DNA of 64,000 bases, from positions 2,955,501 through 3,019,500 of the forward strand of contig OW203732.1 of assembly GCA_934045075.1 (NCBI GenBank), written 5' to 3'. The stretch's first letter is position 1; the number at the start of each line of letters is the position of its first letter. The position numbers were made by a program, and so were the translations under genes. The notes below the pieces were generated by a model, which was given only the letters and a program-made list of their open reading frames with translations, was not told the origin of the DNA and did no database searches. This document shows, in pieces, positions 43,012 to 52,526 of the stretch. The DNA comes from Yponomeuta sedellus. Its lineage: Eukaryota; Arthropoda; Insecta; Lepidoptera; Yponomeutidae.

Positions 43012-43061
43012 CATACATACATACATACATACATACATACATACATACATACATACATACA
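42812..43061. repeat. (CATA)n microsatellite
   Basis: About 62 tetramer units with only two 'ctta' interruptions near 42970-42982. Long frames on both strands (Tyr-Ile-His-Thr or Met-Tyr-Val-Cys repeats) are artefacts. Confidence 0.95.
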
Positions 43062-43165
43062 ATAATCTCACGCCTGTATCCCCGAGGGGTAGGCAGAGAC
43101 CAGGGACTGCCACTTGCCACGATCCTGACAGATCACCTTCGCTTCATCAACGTTCATAAGTCGTT
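43062..43165 (+). mobile_element. repeat E next to the CATA tract
   Basis: 'aataatctcacgcctgtatc', 'gaggggtaggcagagaccag', 'cttgccacgatcctgacaga', 'cttcgcttcatcaacgttca'. At four other copies a short catacata run lies at exactly the same edge, so the microsatellite grew from the end of this element. Confidence 0.75.
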
Positions 43166-44329
43166 GCATGTATGATATTTCAATAACGACTATTTACATT
43201 TCCAATAATCCTTTAATCCCAGTCGCATGGTTTGCCATATTAATTGTCGCTTTTATTTAGATTTACTGTACGAGTATAAAACAATTAAAGAACTTGTTAG
43301 ATTATTTATTAATTACAAGAAATGACAAATGATATAAAACTCCGTTAATTTTCCTGTAGTGAATAACCACATTATGCGGTTACTGACGATAGGAATTTTG
43401 TCGAAAAAGATATCGACTAATTCGGCGTAAAAAGGCGAAGTGCGTATGCATTATTCGATTCGACGTATTATAGGATCTAAAAGTTGTCAGCAATTGACTC
43501 AAATTGTACACTCCGCAAATACTGCAAAATGAACGCGATCTAAGCATGGTAGTATTTCAAATAAATATTCGGTATCTGGCTGTTCCTTAAAGGCTCAATG
43601 AGGGCTTTTCAGCTCGGCGTTTTTGACAGCTGTCAGTTGGGTTCCCCAAAAGCTACTAGATGGCGCCGTGCCTAACTCTGTCTGAGAACGGAGGTTATTG
43701 ACACAGAGTATATAGGAGTGACAGAATCATAGAGTAGAAAGAAGACCAGTAACCAATGATACCTTGATGCATACTATCAGCTATGCAGAAACGTTTCTTC
43801 AGTTTCTGGTCAGTTAGCCTCCTTCATTCAGATAGGGCAACCGCTAGCGCCATCTATTGGTTAAAAGTGGTACAACTTTATTTTTTAAGTCCCTCTGAAA
43901 AGCGCTCATTCTACTCATCAAATCAAAAAAACTATGAACGGACTATGACAGATCGACAATAAATTGCAGGTATTCATTACAAAACATTAATATTTGCTCT
44001 GTGAATGACTAAAACCACAATATTTTTTTATTAGTAGAATAGCCCCCTCATTTCACTGAAGCTTTCTGAAACACTAACCTCCTGTTTCTTGTCTTTAATA
44101 TACTGCTAACACATCACAGTTGCCCAAAAATCAAACAAAAAAAAAACATCTGACAGCTATGAGTTTTTAGTTTACGGACCTTTAGAGCCTATGTTATTGA
44201 TTAGTTTCAATATAATTTATTGCGACTATGCCATGTGCACATATGTACCTACATCAGGCATTGTGTGAGTATGCGTAGACAAAACACACCAAACGCTAGC
44301 GCAGACCGTTCAAAAATAAACGATTGGGT
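43166..44329. other. mostly unannotated, with a weak palindromic element at 43598-43925
   Basis: 'gagggcttttcagctc' near 43605 and 'gaaaagcgctcattctac' near 43898 are inverted, as are 'ctagatggcgcc' and 'tagcgccatctat' inside. This suggests an old MITE of ~325 bases. Otherwise there is no gene or repeat. Confidence 0.4.
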
Positions 44330-44407
44330 CTCTTCCTGCATCGCAGAAAGGTTAGCCCATACTCCACCATGGGGGCCAGGTCCGAATTGGTGGAGGTTTG
44401 TAAGACA
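44330..44407 (-). mobile_element. 5S-headed SINE 3' fragment
   Basis: 'gtctcttcctgcatcgcaga' to 'ggtggaggtttgtaagacag', reverse, cut where SINE-A begins. Confidence 0.65.
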
Positions 44408-44565
44408 GGCACATATATTGTTTCTGCCCCCACACTAGAATACCCTGTGTTGTGGGAACCAGAAACAGCGACATCACAAACATGTAAATATCCAAGACTT
44501 GGGTTTTTTTACCCCCTAGCATGGTAGGCAGATGCGTTACCACTGCACCACAGAGGTCGTCTTCA
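44408..44565 (-). mobile_element. SINE-A with the B box deleted
   Basis: 'cacactagaataccctgtgt', 'catgtaaatatccaagactt', then directly 'ctagcatggtaggcagatgc' and 'accacagaggtcgtc'. The ~20 bases with the B box are missing, so this copy could not be transcribed from its own promoter. Confidence 0.8.
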
Positions 44566-44720
44566 TTCACCAACATCATTCATCATTCCTATGCTTTAAT
44601 CTCCAGTCTGATACAGCATAACTACTTACTATAATTGAACACTGACCCTGGATTTCAAAGTTCAATTGCACTTTGACCCGCCCTCATTTACCTAATAAAA
44701 ATTTAGGGTGATTCAGATGC

Positions 44721-45062
44721 GAAGCGCTCATGGCCTAGCCAAACTAAGCGATTGGAATCAATCACTTGAGTTAAGCAACAACAAGCGCGGTTAGGTCCAG
44801 GATGGGTGACCGTCCCGTGACTACCGCTTGTGTCATTTTTCCGAGCACTTCCGTGTTTCGCAGGCACGTTAAGCCGTTGGGGCCGGCTGACGTTAAATGG
44901 CAGTAGTTAAACCATGTAGAAGCCTTATGGGCGGCTTGATAACTTCTGACAGTAAGGCCCGCCACTGTCTTACAATCCTCCACCAAACCGGACTTGGCCC
45001 CTGTGGTGGAGTATGGAGTGGATACCCGTGCCCCAGCATTGGGGACATACGAGTATAAGGAC
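44721..45062 (+). mobile_element. 5S rRNA-headed SINE, near full length
   Basis: Head 'gaagcgctcatggcctagcc'. Box A block 'agttaagcaac' (44769-44779) and box C block 'ggatgggtgaccg' (44800-44812) match 5S rRNA exactly over those stretches. The body and tail are complete to 'ttggggacatacgagtataa'. Confidence 0.85.
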
Positions 45063-45386
45063 GTAGGGGACATCTTGTATAAAATACAATATAATAATTA
45101 AGTACCTTATCTCTGCAAATAACTGGGACTTAATAAAGAATTATCTATCAATCTATATGATAAGGATCTCAATAATAAAGTTTCACGGAAATGGACCTAG
45201 ATGTTTAGTTTTTTCCCTATCATTTTCATTGTTTTGTTGTGCTAATACTACGTGTCTTACTAGTCAGTTCTGTCCTGAAAGTGTTATTGACTATTTTGCA
45301 AGAAAAATGGTCTTAGCATAGCATTGTTCAATTACACATTCTATTGTATGGAATAAGGCGTTACTTTGCGGAAATCCATAATAGCT
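45063..45386. other. unannotated stretch
   Basis: No feature recognised beyond a 'gcaaataactgggacttaat' line typical of repeat ends. Confidence 0.35.
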
Positions 45387-45615
45387 TTAAAATGTGAAAA
45401 TTACTTTGCTTAATACCGGCCAAAAACCAAGAAGCACCATGCGACTAGTTAATGCACCTCAGGCTCCAATTTTTCACAATAATATTGGTTTCGGTGGTGG
45501 TGTGTTCGTGTCTTGCTTCTCCTTGAAAAAAAGGAAGGGAGGGCGGTGCATTAGCTAACCGCATGGTGCTTGTGGGATTTTGCGGAATTTAACAAAGTAA
45601 TTTTCACATTTTAAA
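45387..45615. mobile_element. palindromic MITE
   Basis: The left arm 'ttaaaatgtgaaaattactt' ... 'agaagcaccatgcgactagt' ... 'taatgcacc' is mirrored by 'ggtgcattagctaaccgcat', 'ggtgcttgtgggattttgcg' ... 'aagtaattttcacattttaa'. Arms are ~75 bases with about 12 differences. The loop is ~80 bases. Confidence 0.8.
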
Positions 45616-45647
45616 ACACATTCTATTCTTCATAAAAAGCGGTGGTA

Positions 45648-45802
45648 ACGTTATTTTTTTGTTTAATTTCCCCTGCGTAAGAACCATTCTCGTACTTTAA
45701 GGAATGTTCTAAAAAAAGAATTAGCGAAATCGGTTCAGCTACTCTCGAGATTTGCGCTTACCGACACATTAAGCGATTCATTTTTATATTATAGAAGATT
45801 AG
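45648..45802 (+). repeat. repeat M, 5'-truncated unit
   Basis: 'gtaagaaccattctcgtact' to 'tttatattatagaagattag'. The 'gctgacccagcg' start is lost. Confidence 0.7.
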
Positions 45803-45884
45803 CAGCCGCTGTGACAGGGCAAAAATAGTAAAATTATTTAGTAACTATGGTCTAGTCAAGAGATTAGTGGAACTTTTCGACTAC

Positions 45885-45924
45885 GTAGTAGAAAAACCGA
45901 ACTTTCCTTCGGTTTTTTCTACTT
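45885..45924. repeat. 15-base hairpin
   Basis: 'agtagaaaaaccgaa' and 'ttcggttttttctact' pair (one bulged base) around 'ctttcc'. Confidence 0.75.
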
Positions 45925-46955
45925 TTCTGAGTTGTGCCTGGAACATCTTCACACATGAAGGTATTTTTCGTATCGTCCGAAATTGTGTTCACGCGGCAAG
46001 CTCTCGTCGTGGAATAATGCACCTAAAATGGACAGCTGTTAGTTATACCGCACAGCATGCTGCGAAAATGAGTCGGGATGTCCTCTCTATAAGTTGTACT
46101 CACGAATCTTTCTTTTACATCCGTGGTTGTACTTTATATTCCAAGAATACAGCAGTCGAAATTTGTCTGTGCTAGTCAAGCACAATTTGACAGACGTGTC
46201 CCTGTTCGTGTATGTTCACGTGTATAAGCGCCATCTATGAAGCGCTTTGTGAATTTGTGCTGAAAACGGCTCTTTATATTAAAACATTTTTTGTGCAATT
46301 TCTCCATTATACGTTAATAAGGTATAGCAGAAAAACTCTAATTGAGATGGTTACATCGTATATTTTTCTTTTTTTACGGCGTTTCAAAATAAATTGCTGC
46401 CTTTACGGTAATTTTATGACTACTGCAGCCAGCCAGTGTTATCGTTATAAAAAATAAAACGTTTGTTTCGTAATATTGGCCGTTTTTCAAGCTTATGCTA
46501 CGGCTATATCTCCAGCGGTAAACGAACTGGCAAGTAATAATATTTAGAAGTAATTTCCACATCATATAAAAGTGTTGCCATGTTATACTATGTATTTTCA
46601 GTAGTAAAAGATGATTGGTAGAACACTAGCTGTATATTCGAGAGGTATTGGGTTTTGAGTGTGCATACATGTGCTAAAGTCTTTTGGTCTTATTCACAAC
46701 GATTTTTTTAAATACTTACTCGATAAACCCCGTTTTAAATAGTCTGTGGTGGATATTTAAATAGTCTGTGGTGGAGATTTCACAAGGAAGTTTACTTTAG
46801 AGGAATCTTGTTGTAATAATAATTATGGCTGTTTGTTTTCTAAGTTAAGTATATTTTGAAATTTATAGTAGGCCTCAGGCTAACTGTGAAGAAAGACATC
46901 ATGAGGAAACTAGAATATCTGAGGTATCTAAGTAAATTAAAACAGCCAGTCCCCT
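45925..46955. other. unannotated stretch
   Basis: A 102-codon frame covering 45867-46175 has no recognised domain and overlaps the hairpin, so I do not call it. The rest is AT-rich. Confidence 0.35.
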
Positions 46956-47158
46956 ATAGAGCGCCACGTTGTGCTATCATAGGGGTAATGCCCATAATCC
47001 CTACGCTGGGCATGCGGGTTGGGGATCGCAGTTCGGTGGAATTGTACTGCAGGGGGCGTTGCTGCCCACCCCCTGGTTTGTGTCCCTTATTCGCCTTTTA
47101 CGACACCCGTGGGAAGAATTGGGTTAGTGCTATTCTCTAGGCCGACACGACACAGCAG
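46956..47158 (-). mobile_element. SINE-L lacking its RTE tail
   Basis: 'gcgccacgttgtgctatcat', 'atccctacgctgggcatgcg', 'cgccttttacgacacccgtg', 'ctattctctaggccgacacg'. The 3' ~65 bases are absent, unlike the 30110 and 34761 copies. Confidence 0.7.
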
Positions 47159-47294
47159 GCTTATCAAGAAATCACAAAATTATAAAATAAAAAAGTGTAC
47201 ATAGTGAGCTTATTTCATTATAAATCTCTTCCAGCCAACCCTTGAGCCCTTGACATTATTAACATTACATAACCTCACGCCTGAATGTCAGAAC

Positions 47295-47480
47295 ATTAGG
47301 TAAAACGTAATTACCTTGATTCCCGACGTTTCGGTAGTCTAGCCGTGACCACGGCAACTGCAACGCTGCCGAAACGTCGGGAATTTAGTAATTACGTTTT
47401 ACCTTATAAATAATCGCGATCCGATTATTTATTAGGTTTTATGCATGGTTTTATATTAGACCCATTTAATATAAAACCAT
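47295..47480. mobile_element. repeat F palindromic element
   Basis: Arms 'aggtaaaacgtaattacctt' + 'cccgacgtttcgg' and 'ccgaaacgtcggg' + 'agtaattacgttttacctta' enclose 'ccgtgaccacggc'. Followed by 'taaataatcgcgatccgatt'. Single arms elsewhere (6300, 8737, 21320, 59320) are partial copies. Confidence 0.7.
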
Positions 47481-47509
47481 GTATGAGCATTGGAAGTCAT
47501 TCATCATCG

Positions 47510-47870
47510 TCAACCCATCATGTCCCCACTGAGGGGCACGGGTCCTCAGGGAAGAGTCCCTGAGGAAGGTATAGGCCATACTCCACCACGGGGGCCAAGT
47601 CCAGATTGGTGGAGGATTGCAAGACTAGTGACTGGTCTTACTGTAAGAAGTTTTCAAGCCGCCCTAAGGCCTCTGACTTGGCTTAACGACTGCCCTCTAT
47701 CGACGGCAGCCCGCACCAACTGCCTTGCGAAGCACGGAACCGCTCGGAAAAATGCCACTAGCGTTAGTCATAGACGGTTTACCCATCCATGCACTGAACG
47801 CGCCCTGTGTTTCTTAACCTTCGTGGTCGTTTAAGATCACTTAGAGCGATTCTCGTAGCCCCGGCCCCAG
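47510..47870 (-). mobile_element. 5S-headed SINE, divergent subfamily, full length
   Basis: Reverse copy: 'catcatgtccccactgaggg', 'gagtccctgaggaaggtata', 'cgctcggaaaaatgccacta', 'gacggtttacccatccatgc' (box C region), 'cttcgtggtcgtttaagatc'. It pairs in type with the copy at 30646. Confidence 0.7.
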
Positions 47871-48341
47871 CCCCTTTGTGACTCTTTAAGAAATACTAAG
47901 TATTAAGAAATACTAAGTACTTTAAGAAATACGAAATAATATAAGTAGGGTATCATCAAAATATTGTGAAGCATTGATCCCACTCTGATGGCGTACAGAC
48001 CGCCACGTTTTCAGTTCGACAAGCTTGTCGCTTGAAGGGCCATTGTACTCGCAAGCTACACAGGCGCTCTGTACAGAATAAGTGACCCGAATAACAAACT
48101 ATATTTGGGAAGAGCGCTGAAACTCCATCGTCCCTACTGTTTGTTTGTGCAACGATTTTTTGGTTTTTTTTTCTCTACCTACCGCGGATTCTGAAATATT
48201 TCACGTAGTATTGACATACGTGAATATTTTGATAAGACTGAAATTTAAGGAGTGTTTTGTTTCTTATGCAATAAAGTCTCTATAAAAACAAAAAAAACGG
48301 TTAAAGCGTTTTGGAGGGGTACGGTAACAAACACTGCGACA
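47871..48341. other. unannotated; target repeat of the LTR element at its end
   Basis: 48300-48341 ('gcgttttggaggggtacggt', 'aacactgcgaca') continues after the LTR element at 55294 and resembles the complement of 17515-17560. Three 'aagaaatactaagta' near-repeats lie at 47885-47930. Confidence 0.45.
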
Positions 48342-48345
48342 CGAG

Positions 48346-48736
48346 TAAAATGAATAACACTATTCACTTCATGAATTTCACTTTATTTATAGCACAGTAT
48401 AAATCACCACGAACATATTTACAATAAAACTGTTATAAACTCTTAAATCGGGCAGAGCTTCCGCCCGACCACAACGAGCGCCAGAACAAGAATGCCCGTT
48501 TATCGTCGAGCCCTCCCTTTTTATAGACGGTAGGCGAGCGCATGGCATGGTTGTTCTTGGCGCCAATGTTTGACAAGTCGCTTAAAATACAATTATGCGC
48601 GAATGGCTACTTTTAAAATAAATAAATATTCAAAATAATTTTAAATACATCTCATAAATCACCGGTTATCTTAAAATAATGTTTAAATCGTAAATTCAAT
48701 AGAAGCTTTGCTGTAAAAATACCGGAAATCACGACA
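48346..48736 (-). repeat. 3' LTR
   Basis: 391 bases. In sense it begins TGTCGTGATTTCC and ends CATTTTA. The bases 'ag' before it on the plus strand are shared by both copies, so the boundary may be 2 bases further out. It holds the same TATA box (48517-48526) and AATAAA (48382-48387) as the 5' copy. Confidence 0.93.
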
Positions 48737-48902
48737 TTCGGCCATCTGATACCGTGCAAACCTCCGGTGCACATAGGTAATAACACTTATTATTACATTA
48801 AGCTGATAATGACCTTAATTAGAATAATCAATACGAATTTAACCAATTTAAACAGATCTTTTTTTTTGTGTAAAACTGAAAAGTAATTCATCCCAACATT
48901 AT

Positions 48903-48921
48903 AATCACGACATTTGGCCCT
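48903..48921 (-). repeat. duplicate of the polypurine/U3 border
   Basis: In sense, 'gggccaaatgtcgtgatt' here resembles 'ggccgaatgtcgtgatt', the junction at the start of the 3' LTR about 170 bases downstream. It may be a vestigial second priming site or a relic of an older LTR edge. Confidence 0.55.
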
Positions 48922-49001
48922 TGACTTTAGACGACTACACAGAATGGCCACATCTTATATTATTTAAAAGTACTTATTCTTAAAATATCACTAGGCATGC
49001 A

Positions 49002-52000
49002 TTATTCAAGAGGCAATACAGTATCGTTATCAGGGCCTAACAAACTCTCTTCACTATTGGAATCAGAACCAGAAGAATCATTACAGACACTCAAAGCCTT
49101 AATATGGATCCATGGGCGCATTCTGTCCGATGCTACAACACTCTCATATAGACGCGATTGCTTAAAACCTGGTACAGTGGAAATTTCATAGCGATCATTA
49201 CCCAAAACTTTCACGACCTTATAAGGTCCGATAAACTTGGGCAATAGCTTAGTACTCTTACCATTATTTTTAAAACATGTTTTCGTAACCTTTACTAAAT
49301 CGTTGACTTTGTATAAAGGTGCAGCTATTCTATTAGCATCATGTTTTTCCTTCTGTTTTTCTTGAGTCTCTTTTATTCTATCACTAGCTTCCTCTCTGAT
49401 TTCACTGATAAAGTCGCTATTCCGGACATTATTTAAATTATTATCACCTACACTTAAACGATTTTCAGCTGGATTAGAAAATTTCATTCCAAACATCAAT
49501 TCTGACGGACATTTTTTTGTAGAAGCATGTACTGTATTATTAATTCCCCATTGAATTTTACCTAACTGCTTGTCCCAATCCCGTTCATCTTCACAAAAAT
49601 TTTGCGTTGACAATGCAGTCAAAACTGTCTGATTGAATCGCTCGGCCTGTCCATTGGCTCTTGGACAAGCCACTGCGTTCAAGACATGTTTGATCCCACT
49701 ATCAGCGCAAAAAGACTTAAATTGTGAGGAAGTGAAAGCAGTTCCACGGTCTGATATTATTCTTTTAGGAGCACCAAAATCATAAAAAATACTCTCTAAT
49801 ATTTTTATCACGCTTTTCGTTTTTGTATCCCGAACAGGTCGCGCAAACAAATACTTTGTAAACCCATCGACTATGGTCAAGATGTAACTATTTTGAAGTT
49901 TGCTCCTTACAAATGGGCCAACATGGTCCAAGTGCAGTGTATGAAATGGGATTCCAACTTTATCTATTGGATGCAAATGCCCTGTTGGTATTCTGCTAGC
50001 GCTATCCTTATTATAGGCGCAATTAATGCAAGCAGACACGTATTTCTTTACAAACTTTCGTAGCTTGGGAAACCAATATTTACTCTGAACTCTTTCCAAT
50101 GTTTTTGCAAACCCAAAATGCCCCATATCGTCGTGGTTAATTTTGCAAATTTGCCACCTAGCATTTTTGGGGACTACTAAACGCAATTGGTCGTCCACTT
50201 TTCTAAACAGGACATTATCTTTAAACACATAGTTTTTCTTTATCTCAATAGACTCCTCATCTTTATCAGGTTTTAGAATTTTAGTGACGCGGGCAAGTTC
50301 AGGATCAGCTAATTGTAGTGTAAGTAACCAGTTATCAGAGGAGATATTCAAAACGGTGGGAAAACTATCGAGGGTTTGATGTAACTCAGAGGCCTTCTCC
50401 GTAATGGGGTTCCTACTCAGAGCATCTACGTGTGCCATCTTAAGGCCTGCACGATATTCTATCTTGAACTCAAATTCGCTTATTTGAAGCCACCATCTTG
50501 CAATTCGAGGTATCAAGTCTCTTCGAGTTAGGGTCGTTCTCAACGCATTGCAATCCGTAAATACAACAAAATTCAACCCTAAGAGGTACACGCGAAATTT
50601 TCTTAGGGAGCAGACCACCGCAAGAGTTTCCAATTCATAGGAATGCATATGGCGTTCCTCTGGTGTTGTCTGTCTGCTAAAGTACGCGACGGGCTTTAGT
50701 ACTCTAGGGGAAACCTGCCATTGGAGCAAAATGCCACCCAACCCTAACGAACTCGCATCCGTATGTAATTCAGTCTCTAGTTTTGGATCGTAAAGGGCCA
50801 GAATTGGTCTATCAATGAGTCTACTTTTAAGCGTATTAAAGGAATCCATCTCAACTGTGGACCACTGCCAGATTGATTCCTTTTTTAATAATTTTGTTAG
50901 AGGTCTTGCTATTTCACCAAACCCTTTAACAAATTTTCTGAAATAACTGGCCAGCCCTAAGAATTGTCTAACCTCATGTACGTTGCGGGGCACTAGAAAG
51001 TTTTTAACGGCTAATATTTTTCTTTCACTTGGTCTAATCCCAGAGGACGATATTTCATAACCCAAGTATTCAATTTGAGTGTTGAAGAAACTGCATTTAG
51101 GTAATTTAAGGGTGAGTCCTGCCTTTTCCAGCAATTGCAATAGGTCTTCCAACCGTTCAAATCCTTCATCTATCGTGGAAGAAGGCACTAGAAGATCGTC
51201 CATGTACGCCAAAGCAAAAGTGAATCTACGTGAACCAAGGATTTTATTTATCATTCGCTGAAAAACTGCTGGCGCGTTTGCTAATCCAAACGGCATTCTC
51301 TTAAATTCATAGTGGCCGTCTGGAGTAACAAACCCGGTTAGATGTCTACTATTGGGATCAACTGGTATCTGATAGTAGCCGGATGCTAAATCAAGGGTCG
51401 TAAAATATTTGTTTCCACTAAGAATCGATAATTGGTCGTCTATTAAGGGTAGGGGATACTTGTCCTTGGTAGTTTTGTTATTTAGAGCTCGGAAATCTAT
51501 ACAAAGACGTTGTTCGCCGTTCTTTTTTCGTACAAGTAAGATGGGACTCGCATAATTGGATTGTGATTCTTGAATTATATCGTTTTTCAATAAATCATCC
51601 ACAATTTCTCTGACTTTATCTCTTTCGGAAAACGACATACGGTATGGTCTGTAAAATACCGGAGACTTATCATGCAACTCAATTTTTATTTGGGCTTCAT
51701 TAGTGCAGCCTAATTCTTGTAAATTTGTCGCGAAACAACCTCTATACTTTGCTAATAATTTGTAAAGTTCTTCTTGCTTTTGACTTCCTAATTCTTCGCC
51801 TATTTTTATCTCATTTTTATCTAGTGGATGGACCAAGTCATCACCCTGTGCATTAATCTGGATACATTTAAATTCTGTAGCTACTCTCGCTCTGGCAATC
51901 ATTGAATCGGCCTTTAATTCGAGTAATGAGCTATTGAACCCAGTAATAAACAATACTCCTTTACCGTTATCCAGCTTATAGCAACCAGTATGCAAATGAT

Positions 52001-52472
52001 ATTCTTTTTCCGGATATATTCGGGTACCACCTTCGACAAATATATCACCGGAGTAAGATTCATCCGCATATACCTCCACTAAGCCATCTTTTTCTAATTT
52101 CGTATCACGCAGAACAAATAACTTATAAGTTTTGTCATTTCCGACTTGTATATCGCTGCTTGGGCAACGATAAAAGAGCAAGCTTTCGCTATCTTTAAGA
52201 ACAGTGACAAAAGGTAATTCAGTAAAGTTTTGTCCAATGAGAATATCTGTCTGTAAGTATTCATCCCCAACTACGAACAAGTCTATCTGGGCCTCTATGT
52301 CATCTAACCTTACCTCCGCTTTGAATTTGAATAGTGGTTTTATAATAGAGTTTCCAAACCCTTTAATCGTTGGCAAATCGAAAAGATTTTTCTCAACATT
52401 AATAGACTTTACACTAGATTCCCTGATTAAACTGCAATCACTACCAAAATCTATGTACGCATTGAAGTTCAT
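49002..52472 (-). CDS. pol: Pol polyprotein (protease, RT, RNase H, integrase)
   Basis: 1,156 codons from the first ATG, which is probably not the true start because the frame is open back to the gag UGA. An aspartic protease site lies near residue 8 ('YIDFGSDCSLI', with Asp-Phe-Gly where Asp-Ser/Thr-Gly is usual). RT is at ~270-475 with 'FTTLDLASGYYQIPV' and Tyr-Met-Asp-Asp at 423-426. RNase H is at ~560-690 (D572, D640, 'HVDALSR'). Integrase follows: zinc finger H780, H785, C815, C818; catalytic D849, D908 and E944 (35 residues between the last two); a GPY motif near 1082. There is no chromodomain and no env. It copies the RNA genome into DNA in the Gag particle and inserts it into the host genome. 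All catalytic positions are present and no frameshift is seen. Confidence 0.95.
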   Translation of the reverse strand: MNFNAYIDFGSDCSLIRESSVKSINVEKNLFDLPTIKGFGNSIIKPLFKFKAEVRLDDIEAQIDLFVVGDEYLQTDILIGQNFTELPFVTVLKDSESLLFYRCPSSDIQVGNDKTYKLFVLRDTKLEKDGLVEVYADESYSGDIFVEGGTRIYPEKEYHLHTGCYKLDNGKGVLFITGFNSSLLELKADSMIARARVATEFKCIQINAQGDDLVHPLDKNEIKIGEELGSQKQEELYKLLAKYRGCFATNLQELGCTNEAQIKIELHDKSPVFYRPYRMSFSERDKVREIVDDLLKNDIIQESQSNYASPILLVRKKNGEQRLCIDFRALNNKTTKDKYPLPLIDDQLSILSGNKYFTTLDLASGYYQIPVDPNSRHLTGFVTPDGHYEFKRMPFGLANAPAVFQRMINKILGSRRFTFALAYMDDLLVPSSTIDEGFERLEDLLQLLEKAGLTLKLPKCSFFNTQIEYLGYEISSSGIRPSERKILAVKNFLVPRNVHEVRQFLGLASYFRKFVKGFGEIARPLTKLLKKESIWQWSTVEMDSFNTLKSRLIDRPILALYDPKLETELHTDASSLGLGGILLQWQVSPRVLKPVAYFSRQTTPEERHMHSYELETLAVVCSLRKFRVYLLGLNFVVFTDCNALRTTLTRRDLIPRIARWWLQISEFEFKIEYRAGLKMAHVDALSRNPITEKASELHQTLDSFPTVLNISSDNWLLTLQLADPELARVTKILKPDKDEESIEIKKNYVFKDNVLFRKVDDQLRLVVPKNARWQICKINHDDMGHFGFAKTLERVQSKYWFPKLRKFVKKYVSACINCAYNKDSASRIPTGHLHPIDKVGIPFHTLHLDHVGPFVRSKLQNSYILTIVDGFTKYLFARPVRDTKTKSVIKILESIFYDFGAPKRIISDRGTAFTSSQFKSFCADSGIKHVLNAVACPRANGQAERFNQTVLTALSTQNFCEDERDWDKQLGKIQWGINNTVHASTKKCPSELMFGMKFSNPAENRLSVGDNNLNNVRNSDFISEIREEASDRIKETQEKQKEKHDANRIAAPLYKVNDLVKVTKTCFKNNGKSTKLLPKFIGPYKVVKVLGNDRYEISTVPGFKQSRLYESVVASDRMRPWIHIKALSVCNDSSGSDSNSEESLLGPDNDTVLPLE

Positions 52473-52520
52473 ATGGTTAACCTTAACGGACTTGAAGAAT
52501 TTTTTATTTAATTTGCTCGA

Positions 52521-52526
52521 TAGTCA
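52521..52526 (-). promoter_or_regulatory. candidate stop-codon readthrough site UGA CUA
   Basis: The gag stop is TGA (52526-52524) and the next codon is CTA (52523-52521). Gag and pol are in the same frame (the start codons are 1,392 bases apart, a multiple of three), with 17 sense codons between the UGA and the first pol ATG and no other stop. UGA followed by CUA is the best-known leaky stop context. Readthrough would yield a Gag-Pol fusion in minor amount. Confidence 0.75.

Noticed and set aside
42747..43159. Open frames of 71-125 codons of Tyr-Ile-His-Thr or Met-Tyr-Val-Cys repeats
   Set aside because: Pure translations of the CATA microsatellite, open in several frames on both strands.
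48737..49001. An env gene or third ORF in the LTR element
   Set aside because: Only 265 bases lie between the pol stop and the 3' LTR, with no open frame of useful length and no membrane segment.
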